Source: an uncultured Paracoccaceae bacterium
Lineage (GTDB): Bacteria; Pseudomonadota; Alphaproteobacteria; Rhodobacterales; Rhodobacteraceae
DNA length: 64,000 nt
Direction of reading: 5' to 3'
Assembly (NCBI GenBank): GCA_947493145.1
Contig: CANLPZ010000001.1
Location: 1,013,501 to 1,077,500 of the forward strand
Part shown: positions 27,370-37,916 of the stretch, piece by piece
How positions within the stretch are numbered: the stretch's first letter is position 1
Layout of the letters: each line of letters opens with the position of its first letter
Notes under the pieces: model-generated
The model's input: only the letters and a program-made list of their open reading frames with translations
Database searches by the model: none
Told to the model about the DNA's origin: nothing
Translations under genes and position numbers: made by a program

Positions 27370-27675
27370 TTACCAGCTCGACTTAACCATACCAGGAATC
27401 TGGCCGTTTGAGCCAAGTTCCCGCAACGCAATACGGCTGATCTTTAGCTTACGGTAATAAGCGTGAGGACGACCAGTTAGCTGACAACGGTTGTGCAAAC
27501 GGTTTTCAGCTGAGTTGCGTGGTAGTTTAGCCAATTTCATACGCGCTTTAAAACGCTCTTCAACTGACTTGCTTTCGTCTTTTGCGATTTCTTTAAGCTC
27601 GGCACGTTTCGCAGCGTATTTAGCCACCAAACGTTCGCGCTTTTTCTCGCGTTCGATCATTGCTTTTTTAGCCAT
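27370..27675 (-). CDS. rpsN: 30S ribosomal protein S14
   Basis: 101 residues, the longer zinc-free type: [20 protein letters not shown] at the start, and [20 protein letters not shown] near the end, lacking the CxxC pairs of the short zinc-binding form. Ends in [11 protein letters not shown]. Between rplE and rpsH. Confidence 0.97.
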   Translation of the reverse strand: MAKKAMIEREKKRERLVAKYAAKRAELKEIAKDESKSVEERFKARMKLAKLPRNSAENRLHNRCQLTGRPHAYYRKLKISRIALRELGSNGQIPGMVKSSW

Positions 27676-27693
27676 GTCTCTATCCTTCCGCGA

Positions 27694-28257
27694 TTAGCTG
27701 TTGAAAGGCATGTTGAATAGCTTCAACAGGCTCTTTGCTTCTGCGTCGGTGTCTGCAGTGGTTGCGATAACGATATCCATACCCCACATCTCATCAACTT
27801 TATCGAAGTCGATTTCAGGGAATACGATATGTTCCTTCAAACCCATGGCATAGTTGCCACGACCATCGAAAGATTTGCCAGAAACGCCGCGGAAGTCGCG
27901 AACGCGAGGCAAAGCGATGGTGATCAGGCGGTCAAGGAATTCGTACATTTGCGCACCGCGCAAAGTTACCTTGGCACCCAATGGCATTTCTTCACGAACA
28001 CGGAAACCCGCGATGGATTTCTTTGCCGTTGTGATAACCGCGTGCTGACCTGTGATCGCTGTCAACGCGGCCTGCGCGTCTTTAACTTTCTTAGAGTCTT
28101 TCACGGATTCGCGACCTGCACCGATGTTTAGAACGATTTTGTCCAAACGCGGAATTTGCATATCGTTTTTGTAACCAAACTCTTCTTTCAACGCACCGCG
28201 AACAGTGTCTTGATAGAAGGTTTTCAAACGAGGTGTGTAAGCTGCGTTATCAAGCAT
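27694..28257 (-). CDS. rplE: 50S ribosomal protein L5
   Basis: 187 residues; [20 protein letters not shown] and [20 protein letters not shown] are diagnostic. It forms part of the central protuberance and binds 5S rRNA. The start overlaps the end of rplX by 8 bases. Confidence 0.97.
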   Translation of the reverse strand: MLDNAAYTPRLKTFYQDTVRGALKEEFGYKNDMQIPRLDKIVLNIGAGRESVKDSKKVKDAQAALTAITGQHAVITTAKKSIAGFRVREEMPLGAKVTLRGAQMYEFLDRLITIALPRVRDFRGVSGKSFDGRGNYAMGLKEHIVFPEIDFDKVDEMWGMDIVIATTADTDAEAKSLLKLFNMPFNS

Positions 28258-28561
28258 CGATCACATCTCCTGTGGTCTTAGCGAAACGAACCTTTTTGTC
28301 GCCTTCAATCTTGAAGCCAACACGGGTTGGTTTGCCATTTTTGTCCAACAGCGCCAAGTTGCTTAGCTGGATCGGCATTGCTTGTGGCAAGCGACCGCCT
28401 TGTGAACCTTGGCTTTGCTTTGTGTGACGAATAGCGATATTCACGCCTTCGACGACAGCTTTGCCGGCAGATGGGTTTACAGAAGTAATTGTACCTTCTT
28501 TACCCTTATCCTTACCGGCCAATACGACGACCTTGTCGCCCTTTTTCAACTTAGCAGCCAT
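28250..28561 (-). CDS. rplX: 50S ribosomal protein L24
   Basis: 103 residues from [20 protein letters not shown], the KOW-motif N-terminus, with [20 protein letters not shown] later. The frame extends 7 residues upstream (MHRRCCK), overlapping rplN, and is not conserved. An assembly-initiating protein of the large subunit. Confidence 0.96.
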   Translation of the reverse strand: MAAKLKKGDKVVVLAGKDKGKEGTITSVNPSAGKAVVEGVNIAIRHTKQSQGSQGGRLPQAMPIQLSNLALLDKNGKPTRVGFKIEGDKKVRFAKTTGDVIDA

Positions 28562-28562
28562 C

Positions 28563-28931
28563 TTACAGCACCTCCGGTGCAAGTGAGATAATCTTCATGA
28601 AGTTTTTGGCACGAAGCTCACGAACAACTGGCCCAAAGATACGCGTACCGATCGGCTCGTTTGAGTTGTTCAAAATTACGGCTGCATTGCTGTCGAAACG
28701 AATGGCTGTACCATCTTCACGACGAACTTCTTTGGCGGTACGAACGACGACGGCCTTACGAACGTCACCTTTCTTTACACGACCACGTGGAATGGCTTCC
28801 TTTACTGAGACAACAATAATGTCGCCTACAGATGCGTACTTACGCTTGGAACCACCCAGAACCTTGATGCACTGAACTCGGCGAGCGCCTGAGTTATCAG
28901 CAACATCCAGATTTGTTTGCATCTGGATCAT
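28563..28931 (-). CDS. rplN: 50S ribosomal protein L14
   Basis: 122 residues starting [20 protein letters not shown] and containing [20 protein letters not shown] and [20 protein letters not shown], near-universal L14 sequence. 76 bases separate it from rpsQ, a gap with no visible gene. Confidence 0.97.
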   Translation of the reverse strand: MIQMQTNLDVADNSGARRVQCIKVLGGSKRKYASVGDIIVVSVKEAIPRGRVKKGDVRKAVVVRTAKEVRREDGTAIRFDSNAAVILNNSNEPIGTRIFGPVVRELRAKNFMKIISLAPEVL

Positions 28932-29007
28932 TTGGTTTCTCCTGGACCTTTAGGGGGGCGATGCGTGCCTTGTCCCCTAGGGTTTCGCTAAAATGCGAAA
29001 TGACCGC

Positions 29008-29235
29008 TTAGGCGATCACTTCCCATCGTTTCGTTTTCGACTTAGGGGCACATTCCTGAATGCGGACTGTGTCGCCTACGTTGAAAGCGTTCTTTTCATC
29101 GTGCGCCCGATATTTTTTGGACTTACGAATGGTTTTCTTCAAAACGGGGTGTTTGAAACGACGTTCAACAGAAACAGTCACTGTCTGTTCGTTTTGGTTC
29201 GATGTCACAACACCTGATAGGATACGCTTTGGCAT
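29008..29235 (-). CDS. rpsQ: 30S ribosomal protein S17
   Basis: 75 residues: [20 protein letters not shown], then [20 protein letters not shown] and [20 protein letters not shown]. Primary 16S rRNA-binding protein. Begins 4 bases after the rpmC stop. Confidence 0.97.
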   Translation of the reverse strand: MPKRILSGVVTSNQNEQTVTVSVERRFKHPVLKKTIRKSKKYRAHDEKNAFNVGDTVRIQECAPKSKTKRWEVIA

Positions 29236-29239
29236 GGGA

Positions 29240-29446
29240 TTAAGCCTCCGATGCTGCAGCAGCAGCCTTTTCGTTTAGAATTGTTTTGACCTGAGCCGCC
29301 GCACGACGAACTGTTTTCATACGTGCAGTGTTTTCAAGTTGGCCAGTCGCTTGCTGGAAACGCAAGTTAAAGGCTTCTTTTTTCAGATTTTCCAGCTCGT
29401 CTTTAAGCTGGTCCGCGGTCTTATCGCGTAGTTCATTGGCGTTCAT
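29240..29446 (-). CDS. rpmC: 50S ribosomal protein L29
   Basis: 68 residues: [20 protein letters not shown] and [20 protein letters not shown] are characteristic L29. It lies near the peptide exit tunnel. In the common S10/spc order rplP would precede it; here the next gene upstream is on the other strand, so this gene starts a new transcript. Confidence 0.96.
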   Translation of the reverse strand: MNANELRDKTADQLKDELENLKKEAFNLRFQQATGQLENTARMKTVRRAAAQVKTILNEKAAAAASEA

Positions 29447-29524
29447 GCCATTCTTCCTTTCAACATCACCGGTAGGCCGCGCAAAGCGTCACCCTGATTC
29501 CAGTGGAGTTCATGATGAAGGGCG

Positions 29525-29553
29525 CGTTTACGATGAGTCTGTGTCTAAAGCAA
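29525..29553 (-). promoter_or_regulatory. Candidate promoter of the rpmC-led ribosomal transcript
   Basis: On the minus strand, TTGCTT (29548-29553) and TAAACG (29525-29530) are separated by 17 bases, 79 bases upstream of the rpmC start. A promoter is needed here because the upstream neighbour is divergent. The match is moderate. Confidence 0.4.
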
Positions 29554-29621
29554 CCCCCTATGGAAAAAAGGGTTTGGAATAGTGTTTTACACCACCAGAT
29601 GCTGTGGTTTATCACCGTCCC

Positions 29622-30239
29622 ATGTCTACTATTGAATCGCTTTTCGCAACCCGCTTGTACCGTGCCCGCCTGTCTGATCAGGGAACTGTGGATGCACAGG
29701 AATTGGAAACCTCATGCATTGTGATTGCTGAGGATGACGAGGCTGGCCAAGATTGGTGCGAGGCCAATGATTTTCCGGGCTATACGTCTTATGCGTCCCT
29801 GACCGACCTGCCGTGGCGGTTCCCGATCTTTGACGCGGTGGTAAGGGCCCTGGACAAACATGTGGCTGCGTTTGCCGAAGACTTACAGTTTGATCTCGAT
29901 GGCCGAGAATTGAAGCTTGAGGATATCTGGATCAATATCCTACCCGAAGGCGGTATTCACACCGCCCATATCCACCCACATTCGGTGGTTTCTGGCACCA
30001 CTTATGTCGCCATGCCCAAAGGTGCGAGTGCGATCAAATTCGAAGACCCTCGCCACGCGATGATGATGGCCGCCCCTGCCCGCGCCCGCGACGCACGCCG
30101 CGAATTGCAACCCTTCATCTATATCGAACCCGAAGTTGGCGACGTCCTGCTATGGGAAAGCTGGCTGCGTCACGAGGTGCCAATGAATATGGCCGAGGAA
30201 GAACGGATTTCGGTGAGCTTTAATTACACTTGGGGTTGA
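29622..30239 (+). CDS. Putative 2OG-Fe(II) oxygenase (TIGR02466 family)
   Basis: 205 residues from MSTIESLFATRLYR. The fold's iron-binding residues can be placed at HTAHIHPHSVVSGTTYVAMP (central His pair) and the distal His of LLWESWLRHEVP, followed by the Arg of ERISVSFNYTW that would hold 2-oxoglutarate. The family is named but its substrate is unknown. It is divergent from rpmC at the break in the ribosomal operon. Other 2OG oxygenases hydroxylate ribosomal proteins, so a ribosome-linked role is possible but purely inferred. An in-frame Met 6 codons upstream is an alternative start. Confidence 0.82.
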   Translation: MSTIESLFATRLYRARLSDQGTVDAQELETSCIVIAEDDEAGQDWCEANDFPGYTSYASLTDLPWRFPIFDAVVRALDKHVAAFAEDLQFDLDGRELKLEDIWINILPEGGIHTAHIHPHSVVSGTTYVAMPKGASAIKFEDPRHAMMMAAPARARDARRELQPFIYIEPEVGDVLLWESWLRHEVPMNMAEEERISVSFNYTWG

Positions 30240-30728
30240 GTGTCGTGCGTTGGCCAAAATTATATTAGACACGAGACAGAACTGTTCTGCTCAGCACGCG
30301 CGGTCCCAATCGTTCATTAACACTTTTGTCCTTTAACCGCCCCCGAACTGGGAGGATGGTTCGAAGCACACCCACCGTTTTCTTGTATATAATCCTTTGG
30401 ACTATTAGAGGTTCGGGCACTTCCCAGTCTTTGATTTAGCGTTAGGTGTGCAAAGAATCTGCACACTATTTTTCCGAAATTAATCTGTTCGTATGTGCCC
30501 CACAATCTATTGCCTTTCCATCAGGATATGCCATCAAAAGCACGGAACTAAGACGTGACAGGCCCAAATATACAAGTTACAGATGTAAAGAGATAACTCC
30601 ATTCACTATGAAAGGACGGACGTCATCCAACCATTCTGTACAATGAACCCCTTCTTAACGGATAGGAAGTTTCATTGTGCAATGGGAAAGGATTCAACCG
30701 TCACCCAAGAACCGGAAAGAAAAATCAC
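30240..30728. other. 489-base interval upstream of the orphan TRAP binding protein
   Basis: No gene supported on either strand. The only clear structure is a perfect inverted repeat GTGTGCA-N7-TGCACAC at 30446-30466, the size of a dimeric repressor operator, about 260 bases upstream of the binding-protein gene. The rest is AT-rich and probably holds the promoter of the binding-protein/kinase pair. Confidence 0.45.
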
Positions 30729-31796
30729 ATGAATTTGGCCAAAAGAACATGTCGCGATCTGTTACTTCCAACCTTGGTGACGATTGGTTTGCTCGCATCA
30801 TCTGTGCCCATCGCGGCAAAAGAACCTGAAACCACAGAAATTCAAATCGCGTCGACCTTTCCGATCGGAATGCCAATCTTGGGCGATGCTGTGGTGCAAC
30901 TTTCTGAACGCGTCTCTCGGATGTCCGATGGGAAACTGGTTCTACAACCGTTTGAACCCAATGAATTGGTCCCCGCATCAGAAACCGTCAATGCCGTCAG
31001 TGACGGACGCGTATCTGGCGCATGGGCTGGTGCGGGTTGGTTCGCAAAACACGACATTACGTTCAACATGTTTTCAAGCGTTCCGTTTGGTCCAGGCATT
31101 GGGGAGTATATGGCTTGGATCTATCACGGTGGCGGGCTTGAACTGTCCCGCGAAATGTTTGCCCAACACGGCGTTTATAACATCCCATGCGGTATCATCC
31201 CCGCAGAAGCATCTGGCTGGTTTGGCAAAGAAATAAATTCCATCGAAGACTTGGATGGTTTGAGAATGCGTATTTTCGGGCTGGGTGCCCGGATATTGGA
31301 AGATTTCGGTGTGCAAACCCAGCAGCTTGCCCCAGGGGAAATTTTGGAAGAACTCAAGGCTGGGAATTTGGACGCGACCGAATTTTCGTTACCGGCAATG
31401 GACCGACCACTCGGGTTTCAACAATTTTTGAAACACTATTATTTTCCTGGGTGGCACCAGCAAGCAACGTTGTTCGACCTGTATCTTTCCCTTGAGATGT
31501 GGAACGGCATGCCAGAAAGCCATCAGGCCATGATCGAAACCGCTTGCGGCGATGTGATGCGCGACATGATTTCCGAAGGCGAAGCCGTTCAATGGAAGGC
31601 CATGAAGGAAATGCGCGATGAAGGGGTGAAAATTCGTCGTTGGCCTGCTGAGATCTTGGTTGCTTTTGAAGAATCTTGGTTAGAAATCGTTGATGAAGAA
31701 ACCGCCAAAAACCCTAATTTTGATCGGGTTTGGACAAATTATTCCGAGTTTAGAGAAAGCTACGCAATTTGGCGACATTTCAGTTTCTTAGAATAG
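30729..31796 (+). CDS. Orphan TRAP-type periplasmic solute-binding protein (DctP family)
   Basis: 355 residues with a signal peptide (MNLAKRTCRDLLLPTLVTIG..., cleavage near PIAA-K). DctP/TakP-type features: the ligand Arg region GLRMRIFGLGARILEDF, LAPGEILEELKAGNLDATEF, and GFQQFLKHYYFPGWHQQATL, which resemble binding proteins for keto or hydroxy acids. No TRAP permease genes adjoin it; instead a hybrid histidine kinase begins 40 bases downstream. It may serve as a sensory co-receptor for that kinase, or feed the separate TRAP permease at 35.4 kb. The frame extends 18 residues upstream with no signal-peptide character. Confidence 0.88.
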   Translation: MNLAKRTCRDLLLPTLVTIGLLASSVPIAAKEPETTEIQIASTFPIGMPILGDAVVQLSERVSRMSDGKLVLQPFEPNELVPASETVNAVSDGRVSGAWAGAGWFAKHDITFNMFSSVPFGPGIGEYMAWIYHGGGLELSREMFAQHGVYNIPCGIIPAEASGWFGKEINSIEDLDGLRMRIFGLGARILEDFGVQTQQLAPGEILEELKAGNLDATEFSLPAMDRPLGFQQFLKHYYFPGWHQQATLFDLYLSLEMWNGMPESHQAMIETACGDVMRDMISEGEAVQWKAMKEMRDEGVKIRRWPAEILVAFEESWLEIVDEETAKNPNFDRVWTNYSEFRESYAIWRHFSFLE

Positions 31797-31836
31797 TCAA
31801 AAACGCTAGACTTTAGGCGGACTGGATAAAGAGAAA

Positions 31837-34200
31837 ATGGACTCTGAAAAGACGAAACAAAATCGTGGGCCTTTGATACATGGCGTTACGATCAAAACAC
31901 GCCTTGCTTTTACCTTTTTCACATTCTTTGTCTTGGTCTCAGTCTGTGGTTTTTTGTGGCTGCGGCAAATTGAAATACTCGGTGACGCAACCCGATCAGT
32001 TCGCGATGTTGCGTTACCTAAAATCATAAGTGCAAATGAAGCTGAGCGCGCTTTAACAACCCACCGGCTGCAAGTTCGTCGCAGCGCACAAACCAATGAC
32101 TTTCGCCAACTCGCAACCATTGAGCGCACCTTGAGAGTGGCGGAAGGTGTATTTGAAACCAATCTTGCAAAGCTAAGCTTAGAGTTAAAAACGGCGCCCG
32201 AAGTTCTGCTTGCCGACAGAGCATTGAAACGTTGGGAAAGTTATCTTGTCGCTGTCGATGATGTTCGCAAATTGACTGAGCAAGGTGAACTGAGACAAGC
32301 GAGGGCCCGATTAGATCAAGGCGCTGAATTGGCTGCCTCTCAGCTCTTTGATACCCTGCATGAATTAGTTGATCTGACGCGGAACGAAAGCGATTTTATT
32401 TCCGCCCAGATGGAACAACAGTATCAAGACGCGCGGAATCTCACCATTACAATTGTGCTTGCGGCGCTCTTTGTAACCTTGCTTGCAACGTGGTGGACTG
32501 CCAAAGCGATTAGCGGCCCGTTGTTAAAAATAACAACGGCACTGCGTCGTCTTTCTGACGGACAGGATGATGCGGAAATTCCGCCGTTATCTGACCGCCA
32601 GAATGAAATTGGTGCCTTGGCGCGCGCGGCGAACGCATATCGTGACAATTTGATCGAAACTCGAAAACTGGCAAGTGATCTCAGTCATGAACGTACACGC
32701 CTCTATGAAACGGTAAAAAATATCCCCTTTGCCCTAGGCGTATTTGATCAAAACGGGGAGGTCATTGTATCCAATGATGCCTTTCACAACATTTTCGATC
32801 TCCCAAAAGAATTTGAAATCACCAATCCATCGCAACAAGACGTTTTGTCGGAAATCGGCAAAAAATTTACGTCCAATGGATCAACAAATTTTTCAGAGCA
32901 CATTTTGAAAACCGTAGGGGAAAAAGCGTCGAAAACTGAAATCTGGAAGACTGTTGAAGACCGTATAATTTCGGTCACTGTAAAATCCAGACCTGAAGGC
33001 TGGATGTTAATTGGTGAAGATATCACTGAACAAGAACGCATTCGTGCGGTGTCTGAACAAGCTGAACGTCAAAGGACGATAGGGTTGCTTACAGGTGGTG
33101 TTGCCCACGACTTCAACAATTTACTCGCCGTGATAATGGGTAACCAAGAATTGCTTCGCGATGGGTTAACGGATCACGAAGACCTCAAGATGGTTGACGC
33201 CTCCATCTCTGCCGCTGCGCGGGGGGCAGATTTGACGCAAAGCATGCTGTCCTTTGCGCAAAAAGCACGTTTGTCACCTCGTGATTTGGATTTGGGCGCA
33301 CTCGTGAACGAAATGCGTGACCTTTTTGAACGTACATTGCCAAGTTCAATCGACGTTGTTGTCAATACCGATGACAATCTTTGGCCCGTTCACGCAGATC
33401 CAAGAGCGACGGAAAATGCGTTGCTAAACTTAATCGTCAATGCCCGCGATGCGATGCCTGATGGTGGCCGCCTGAGCATTAGTTTAACAAATCAAGTCGT
33501 CGAAGAAAGCGACATATCCAAAATCCAAAATGGTTTGTCCGTCGGAAATTATGTTGAATTGACAGTTATGGACTCTGGCCAAGGAATCGCGCCGGAACAT
33601 TTGGAAAAAATATTTGAACCCTTCTTTTCGACCAAGGGGCCTGGCGCAGGTTCGGGTCTTGGCCTGTCCCGTGTTTACGGTTTCATGAAACAATCATCCG
33701 GACGGATCGTTGTCAGTTCAACGGTAAACAAGGGAACAATGTTCTGTCTTTGGTTTCCAGCAAAAAAATTGCAAAATGCGAAACCATCAAAAGGCCGTGA
33801 CGATCAATCGGTTCCAACGCTGGTGGGCCAACGGGTTCTTGTTGCCGAGGATGACGATGATGTTCGCAAGATCATTGTGACGATGTTAGAAACCGCGCAA
33901 TGTATTGTTATGTCTGCCCCCGACGGCAATACTGCTCTTAAAGTTTTCCAAGAAAATCCCGGTTTTGATTTGGTTTTGACCGATGTCATGATGCCGGGGG
34001 GAATGCTTGGAACTGAATTGGTTGAGAAAATTAAGGAAATCCAACCAGATATGCCCGCCATTTTGTTAACGGGATATGCGGATTCCGATATTTCAAACCC
34101 TACAGATAAATCTACCACTATGCTCCTGCGCAAACCTGTGAACCGAAAGGACCTTATTTCCAAAGTTGCGCAAGCCATAGCAACGGCCAGTACCCCCTGA
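31837..34200 (+). CDS. Hybrid sensor histidine kinase / response regulator
   Basis: 787 residues. TM1 about 22-43, a helical periplasmic sensor domain about 45-200, TM2 about 204-224, HAMP about 225-278, a PAS-like domain about 290-400, HisKA with the phosphorylated His at residue 424 (GGVAHDFNN), a HATPase_c domain ([46 protein letters not shown]), and a C-terminal receiver with Asp 716 ([12 protein letters not shown]). The VAHDFNN motif is typical of the HWE-neighbouring PAS kinases that signal to a receiver in cis. It follows the orphan TRAP binding protein by 40 bases. No DNA-binding output regulator is nearby. Confidence 0.92.
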   Translation: MDSEKTKQNRGPLIHGVTIKTRLAFTFFTFFVLVSVCGFLWLRQIEILGDATRSVRDVALPKIISANEAERALTTHRLQVRRSAQTNDFRQLATIERTLRVAEGVFETNLAKLSLELKTAPEVLLADRALKRWESYLVAVDDVRKLTEQGELRQARARLDQGAELAASQLFDTLHELVDLTRNESDFISAQMEQQYQDARNLTITIVLAALFVTLLATWWTAKAISGPLLKITTALRRLSDGQDDAEIPPLSDRQNEIGALARAANAYRDNLIETRKLASDLSHERTRLYETVKNIPFALGVFDQNGEVIVSNDAFHNIFDLPKEFEITNPSQQDVLSEIGKKFTSNGSTNFSEHILKTVGEKASKTEIWKTVEDRIISVTVKSRPEGWMLIGEDITEQERIRAVSEQAERQRTIGLLTGGVAHDFNNLLAVIMGNQELLRDGLTDHEDLKMVDASISAAARGADLTQSMLSFAQKARLSPRDLDLGALVNEMRDLFERTLPSSIDVVVNTDDNLWPVHADPRATENALLNLIVNARDAMPDGGRLSISLTNQVVEESDISKIQNGLSVGNYVELTVMDSGQGIAPEHLEKIFEPFFSTKGPGAGSGLGLSRVYGFMKQSSGRIVVSSTVNKGTMFCLWFPAKKLQNAKPSKGRDDQSVPTLVGQRVLVAEDDDDVRKIIVTMLETAQCIVMSAPDGNTALKVFQENPGFDLVLTDVMMPGGMLGTELVEKIKEIQPDMPAILLTGYADSDISNPTDKSTTMLLRKPVNRKDLISKVAQAIATASTP

Positions 34201-34318
34201 TCTCACTGTTCTTTGATCATCTCTGAATGGTTTTATCGTCGCTCAATCTACGCTTTACAGATCGATCCTTTGGCCCAGCATAACCTTGTCATTCATGGAC
34301 GACGTTTTTGGGGGCAGG

Positions 34319-35368
34319 TCAGGATATTTCGTTTTTGTTGTGAACAATTGAAGCATAGAATGCTAATCCGATCAGCGTCATACCAATTCCACCTGTGATC
34401 AGCTCATTCACATGTACAATGGATTGCAGGAACATGATCACCGAAAGCGCGAAAATCGAATAGAACGCACCATGTTCGAGATAGCGAAATTCAGCCAGCG
34501 TACCACGTTCCACAAGCATGATCGTCATCGAACGAACATACATAGCACCAATTCCCAAACCGATTGCGATCAGCAAAATATTCGTCGTCAATGCAAATGC
34601 CCCGATAACCCCATCGAACGAAAAACTCGCGTCCAGCACTTCAAGATATAAAAATCCACCTAACCCAGCTTTTGCACCGACTTTGGCTGTCGAACCCGCA
34701 ACATTATCCAAATATGTTCCAAGCCCATCAACAAGGGTAAACACCAACAGCCCCATCACAGCAGACGACATAAACGCACCAACGTCCTTGTCTGGTATTG
34801 TCTGAGCAATAAGAACAACGATGATAAGAACAAACGCAATTTCGAACCCGCGGATCGCCCCCCATTGACGCAGGCGGCGTTCCAAAACGGCGATCCAATC
34901 AATGGACTTATCTTCATCAATGAAGAATTTAAGCGCGACCATCATCAAAAAAGTTCCACCAAAGGCTGAAATTGGTCCATGGGCATGTCCCATGATTTCA
35001 GAATACTGTTCTTGATCCGTCAACGCCATCTGCATGGCTTGCAAGGGATTGATCCACGCAAAAACAGCGACAATTGCCAGTGGAAAGACGATGCGCATAC
35101 CAAACACTGCGATCAAAATCCCCCATGTCAAAAAACGTCTTTGCCAAACTGGGGTCATCTCTTCCAATTTGTTGGCGTTGACGATCGCATTATCGAACGA
35201 AAGTGCGATCTCCAACGCGGCCAACATCGTTCCAACAATTAAGAACGACACGACACCCCCCATTGTTCCAATCGTTGCCCAGCCAAGCCATGCGCTTAGG
35301 CCTAGGCCAATCCCTGTCGTGATAAGCGGCCATTTTAGATAGGATTGAGTACTGCGTTCTATGCTCAT
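34319..35368 (-). CDS. DUF475 / TerC-like integral membrane protein
   Basis: 349 residues, with about nine hydrophobic segments. The conserved charged pattern ALEIALSFDNAIVNANKLEEM and DASFSFDGVIGAFALT (two SFD motifs in helices) is that of the TerC/YkoY/DUF475 group, linked to metal ion, mainly manganese, export or tellurium resistance. The acidic residues inside membrane helices suggest cation binding. It ends the minus-strand TRAP locus, 3 bases after the fused permease stop, so it may be co-transcribed with it by chance of position. Confidence 0.87.
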   Translation of the reverse strand: MSIERSTQSYLKWPLITTGIGLGLSAWLGWATIGTMGGVVSFLIVGTMLAALEIALSFDNAIVNANKLEEMTPVWQRRFLTWGILIAVFGMRIVFPLAIVAVFAWINPLQAMQMALTDQEQYSEIMGHAHGPISAFGGTFLMMVALKFFIDEDKSIDWIAVLERRLRQWGAIRGFEIAFVLIIVVLIAQTIPDKDVGAFMSSAVMGLLVFTLVDGLGTYLDNVAGSTAKVGAKAGLGGFLYLEVLDASFSFDGVIGAFALTTNILLIAIGLGIGAMYVRSMTIMLVERGTLAEFRYLEHGAFYSIFALSVIMFLQSIVHVNELITGGIGMTLIGLAFYASIVHNKNEIS

Positions 35369-35371
35369 GAT

Positions 35372-37837
35372 TTAGTTTCCTGACATAACTTCTGGCAACC
35401 AAAGCACCAGTTGTGGGAAAAGAAATAGCAAGACCAAACCAAGCAACTGCACCAACATAAACTGCATCATGCCAAGGTAGATGTCTTTAAGATCCCAATT
35501 CGGAACGACGCCTTTCAAGAAATAGGCCGACAGCGCGACCGGCGGCGACAACCAAGCCGTTTGCAGGTTCACTGCGACCAATATCCCAAACCAAACCATC
35601 AAGTCGTACCGATCTAGGCCATGAACATCCAAGGCCTCCACCGTTGGGAGCAGTATCGGCACAACGATTAGAACAATCGGGACCCATTCGAGCGGCCACC
35701 CCAACAAGAAGATCAGCGCCATTACCAGCAACAAGATGAAGTAAGGTGACATTTCCAAACCGAGCAACAATTCGGTCATCATTTTTGGTGTCCCCAGCGC
35801 ACTGAACTGGGCACCAAAGAAATTTGATGCAGCAACCAAGAACATGATCAACACCGTAATTTCCAAAGATTTGACGAGGCTGTCAAAGAAGCTTGGCATC
35901 GTGAATTTGCGGTACGCGATGGACAGAATAATAGCGCCAAAGGCCCCCATTGCAGCGGCTTCGGCCGGTGTTGCAAGGCCAAGCAGAATAGAACCAAGCG
36001 CAAACGAAATCAGAATCGTAGGTGGCATCAGGCCAGCAAAAAATTCATCCCAAAGCGCGGAAAAGTAAAAATCAACATCTGCGCCTTTGCGATAGATGGG
36101 GCTTGCGAGATAGCCCAAGAATGTTGTGAAAACAGCGAGTATGATCGGCCAAATTGGCATCCCATCACCAAGGTTCGCGAGGATCATGTAAAGATGAAAA
36201 AGCACAGCAATCGGCAGTACGATACGCAGGACGCTCAGGTTGCGGTACGCACCATACGCAACGACCAGAGTACCGACCAAAACCAACAGCCCGCCAAAAG
36301 GAATGACCCCAAACGCGCCGCTCAGACCTAACCCGAAAACGCGACACAACGTCAAAACCCCAAGGCAAATTAATGCGATTTCTGCTCCGTAATATTTTGA
36401 GGTATCTGGCTGATCTTCCTGTGCAAGGATCGGCCCCAAGCTGGGGTTCAACCAACACCGGCCAAGTGTGTAAATCAGGTACAGTGAGGCCAAAAGGGCA
36501 CCTGGAATAAAGGCCCCACGGAACAAATCCAATGTCGAGACTTCCAACACTGGCCCCATAACGATCAACATGATCGAAGGTGGGATCAAAATGCCCAACG
36601 TACCACCAGCCGTGATACAGCCTGCCGCCAGTTTCACGTTATACCCTGAACGGCTCATCGTGGCGCCCGCCATAATTCCCAAAAGCGTCACTGACGCACC
36701 GACAATACCTGTTGCAGCCGCGAAAATCGTCGAAACGATCAAAACAGCAATGAACAACGCGCCACGGACACGGGCCATGATCATCTGGGTCGAAATAAAC
36801 AAACGTTCCATCAACCCAGCGGCTTCCATGATGATCCCCATTAAAACAAACAGGGGAACCGCCATAAGCTGATCGTTTAACATTGTTGAGTTGGTGTTCA
36901 ACGTCATCAACAACGTGGTCAATTTGAAATTTGCCCCCCAAATTCCAAAGACAAACGCGAGAAAGATCAACGTAAACGAAATTGGAAACCCAATGAAGAT
37001 CACGAACAACATCGCAGCGAGCATGATCAAACCAATGATTGGTTTATCGATGTTCGGGCGTGCGCTCATGAGTTCAGTAAACCAAGCACCACCAGGAACG
37101 ATGTTAGGTGCGAAAACGGCCAAGACGAGCCATATTAATGCAATCAAATAGATCGGTAAGAGACGCACAAAGATCCGTTCACGTTCCGGCCCCATTTTGT
37201 GGAACGCGCGGAAAATTTCCGAAATTCCCTGTAGCGCCAAAAGGATACCCCCAATGGGCATCGCCAAACGTGCTGGCCATAAAATTGGCCCCCACGCGCT
37301 GTCCAGTGCCATCGTTTCCCCGGTTGAATAAGCCAACCACCAGAATTGACAGGCCACCACGCTGAAAAAAATCATCGATGGGATAAAGAACAAAAGGTAC
37401 AACGTAGCGTCGACTGTCGCTTGGGTTTTACCTGCCCAGCCACGGTACAAAAAATCAGCACGGATATGCACACCGCGCATCAACCCGTAACCAGCGGCAG
37501 CCATAAAAATAACCCCCGCCAACATGCGACTGGTGTCATAAACCCAAAGCGTCGGACCCAAACCAAGGGATCGTGCAAAATCGCCCATTCCGGCGTTATT
37601 CAAAATGGAAAACGCGTTTCGCGAAATCACTTCATAAACAACCACAATAATCAGTGGGATCATCAGGAGCGAAATCAGCTGACCCGCGCGATAATTCAAA
37701 ACATCTATGGCCGCCGTGATTGGCCGTTGCCAAGATGCCATGTCCTCAGGCGTTTCACCTGGCGCTTCGGCCCGTCTCTCCGCGATCAGCTCATCAGCAA
37801 TTTCGAGCTCATCGGGGTTCACCTCATCAGCCGCCAT
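35372..37837 (-). CDS. Fused TRAP transporter permease (DctQ-DctM)
   Basis: 821 residues. A cytoplasmic, acidic N-terminus of 40 residues precedes the DctQ small subunit (about 45-240, four helices), then the DctM large subunit (about 265-815). DctM blocks include IGFPISFTLIFLAFVFG, AATGIVGASVTLLGIMAG and GGTLGILIPPSIMLIVMGP. DctM carries an insert of roughly 130 residues with four extra hydrophobic stretches around 470-600 before the second half (MPPTILISFALGSILLGLAT), making it longer than the usual 430. It works with the binding protein encoded just upstream. Confidence 0.92.
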   Translation of the reverse strand: MAADEVNPDELEIADELIAERRAEAPGETPEDMASWQRPITAAIDVLNYRAGQLISLLMIPLIIVVVYEVISRNAFSILNNAGMGDFARSLGLGPTLWVYDTSRMLAGVIFMAAAGYGLMRGVHIRADFLYRGWAGKTQATVDATLYLLFFIPSMIFFSVVACQFWWLAYSTGETMALDSAWGPILWPARLAMPIGGILLALQGISEIFRAFHKMGPERERIFVRLLPIYLIALIWLVLAVFAPNIVPGGAWFTELMSARPNIDKPIIGLIMLAAMLFVIFIGFPISFTLIFLAFVFGIWGANFKLTTLLMTLNTNSTMLNDQLMAVPLFVLMGIIMEAAGLMERLFISTQMIMARVRGALFIAVLIVSTIFAAATGIVGASVTLLGIMAGATMSRSGYNVKLAAGCITAGGTLGILIPPSIMLIVMGPVLEVSTLDLFRGAFIPGALLASLYLIYTLGRCWLNPSLGPILAQEDQPDTSKYYGAEIALICLGVLTLCRVFGLGLSGAFGVIPFGGLLVLVGTLVVAYGAYRNLSVLRIVLPIAVLFHLYMILANLGDGMPIWPIILAVFTTFLGYLASPIYRKGADVDFYFSALWDEFFAGLMPPTILISFALGSILLGLATPAEAAAMGAFGAIILSIAYRKFTMPSFFDSLVKSLEITVLIMFLVAASNFFGAQFSALGTPKMMTELLLGLEMSPYFILLLVMALIFLLGWPLEWVPIVLIVVPILLPTVEALDVHGLDRYDLMVWFGILVAVNLQTAWLSPPVALSAYFLKGVVPNWDLKDIYLGMMQFMLVQLLGLVLLFLFPQLVLWLPEVMSGN

Positions 37838-37916
37838 TTCGTTCTCCCTTTTCCAGTCGGACCCTTACCGGACCTTCCTTTTTGGAAAACGCCAACGCCC
37901 TTACCAAAAAGGAAGC

